Below are positions 63,201-64,000 of a stretch of 64,000 nt of DNA, one piece after another (position 1 is the first letter of the stretch; every line of letters begins with the position of its first letter). Source of the stretch: Pezicula radicicola. Lineage: Eukaryota; Ascomycota; Leotiomycetes; Helotiales; Dermateaceae. Location: the NCBI GenBank assembly GCA_003008705.1, contig PDUO01000012.1:200870-264869 (forward strand). The letters run 5' to 3'. The notes under the pieces were generated by a model, which was not told where the DNA came from, ran no database searches, and saw only the letters and a program-made list of their open reading frames with translations. Position numbers and translations under genes: made by a program.

Positions 63201-64000
63201 CAAATGATTCAGAAGGTGAAGTGCCACAACACTTAACTCAAGTTTAAGCCTTACCAGCAACTTTCAGGATTTCTTATGCTACTTTCTCTAGGCAAGAACT
63301 TAAGAAGTAGACACAACTTAAAACCCACGGTCTCGCCAGCCACCTAGAGAGTGTTATATTATCATAGCACTTATAACATCGTTCTGCCTGTCACTGTTCG
63401 ATACATTAAGTCGCGGAAAATGAATTTTAAGTGCTTCAGATATGTTGAGGCTCATCTCGGCTTCTCTCTGTCCTTAAGAGTATATCGGCAATGGAATCAT
63501 CCTTTTTTCACTCCTTGCAAGATATGCAGCATCTTGTAGCATTGGTACAAGGTCGACTAGAATTAAGATACGAAACCCTGAAGAGATGTGGTGTGTCGAG
63601 ACAGATCGGCATATCTATTTGACTAGAAGGAAATCTTTTTGTTAATGGCTCATTGTGTTTCTATCTAGCATAAATGCCATGGTCCTTTGAACTATAAAAT
63701 GTTCTTTTTACGGACTACATCTTGTTGTCATTTAAGACTCTGTTCTTAGTGAGCGATTGCAGAGGTTTTTACTCTAGCAACATCTGTGTGTCTAGTCGCT
63801 AGAGGAAGTTTGATGTAAAAGAATTTAAATTTGGTAGAGAGGTGAAAGCTGAATAGGAGTTGTTAGATTTATGTTTTTTCTCCGGTCTTCTTAGATCGCT
63901 CCACTGTATCTTGGAGGACGTGACAATTTTGTGTGAATGTAAGGAGGTTGATTCAGTGAAAACACTTCCAGAATGATCCTACTATTTTATATAAAAGGGT
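60274..64000. other. gene-poor right end of window
   Basis: The first ~1 kb is the promoter/leader of the Flc gene, with a (GT)8-like run at 60879-60893. From 61 kb on there is no supported gene; frames are short and mutually overlapping. 61270-61990 is unusually rich in TACAGTAC and similar palindromes, including GTACTGTAC at 61922 and GTACAGTAC at 61953. Confidence 0.5.

Overview
The window is nuclear DNA of a filamentous ascomycete (Pezizomycotina), most likely a leotiomycete. Supporting signs are short GT-AG introns with CTAAC/CTGAC-type branch sites, a WetA conidiation regulator, a STU1/CLASP, a fungal Flc/TRP-like protein, fungal DUF3433 and BTB families, and long AT-rich intergenic DNA with small inverted-repeat elements. 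The assignment is inferred from gene families, not from a species marker.

Layout. 1-3673 (-): a LIM/RhoGAP (Rga1-type) protein whose C-terminus runs off the left edge. 3.7-9.2 kb: gene-poor, with a TA-flanked MITE and a BTB-domain gene that appears frameshifted. 9.2-14.1 kb: a divergent pair, STU1 (-) and an HEMVH metallopeptidase-like protein (+). 15-21 kb: a tail-anchored-looking coiled-coil protein with three exact-length 39-residue repeats, a small basic protein, and a single-pass UIM-like protein with two alternative N-termini. 21-28.8 kb: gene-poor, with decayed coding pieces, a tiny interstitial telomere-like motif and an intact but highly fragmented 11-exon NMN adenylyltransferase (NMA1, -). 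28.8-31 kb: an 8-exon LtrA-family membrane protein. 33.5-34.1 kb: a three-exon ABM-like small protein. 35.5-37.7 kb: a broken gene and an intron-containing tRNA-Pro(CGG). 39-40 kb: two small unknown ORFs. 40.7-43.4 kb: DUF3433 membrane protein. 44.7-45.3 kb: two MITE-like elements. 48-49.8 kb: WetA, with hexamer and pentamer repeats in its upstream region. 52.7-53.5 kb: SDH assembly factor 2. 53.9-56.5 kb: an unknown disordered protein. 57.9-60.3 kb: the Flc/TRP-like protein. 60.3-64 kb: no supported gene.

The genes are mostly unrelated housekeeping functions (Rho signalling, spindle microtubules, NAD synthesis, respiratory complex assembly, conidiation, membrane transport). There is no biosynthetic cluster, CRISPR or operon. 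Several genes (NMA1, LtrA, ABM, SDH5, the FLC C-terminus) only emerge after splicing by hand, checking phase at every junction.

The most notable signals are: (1) three mutually similar introns, two in NMA1 and one in a broken gene 12 kb away, which look like introner-like elements; (2) duplicated alternative first exons in the UIM-like gene; (3) a noncoding 9-mer (GTACAGTAC or its complement) present eight times; and (4) three different small inverted-repeat elements.
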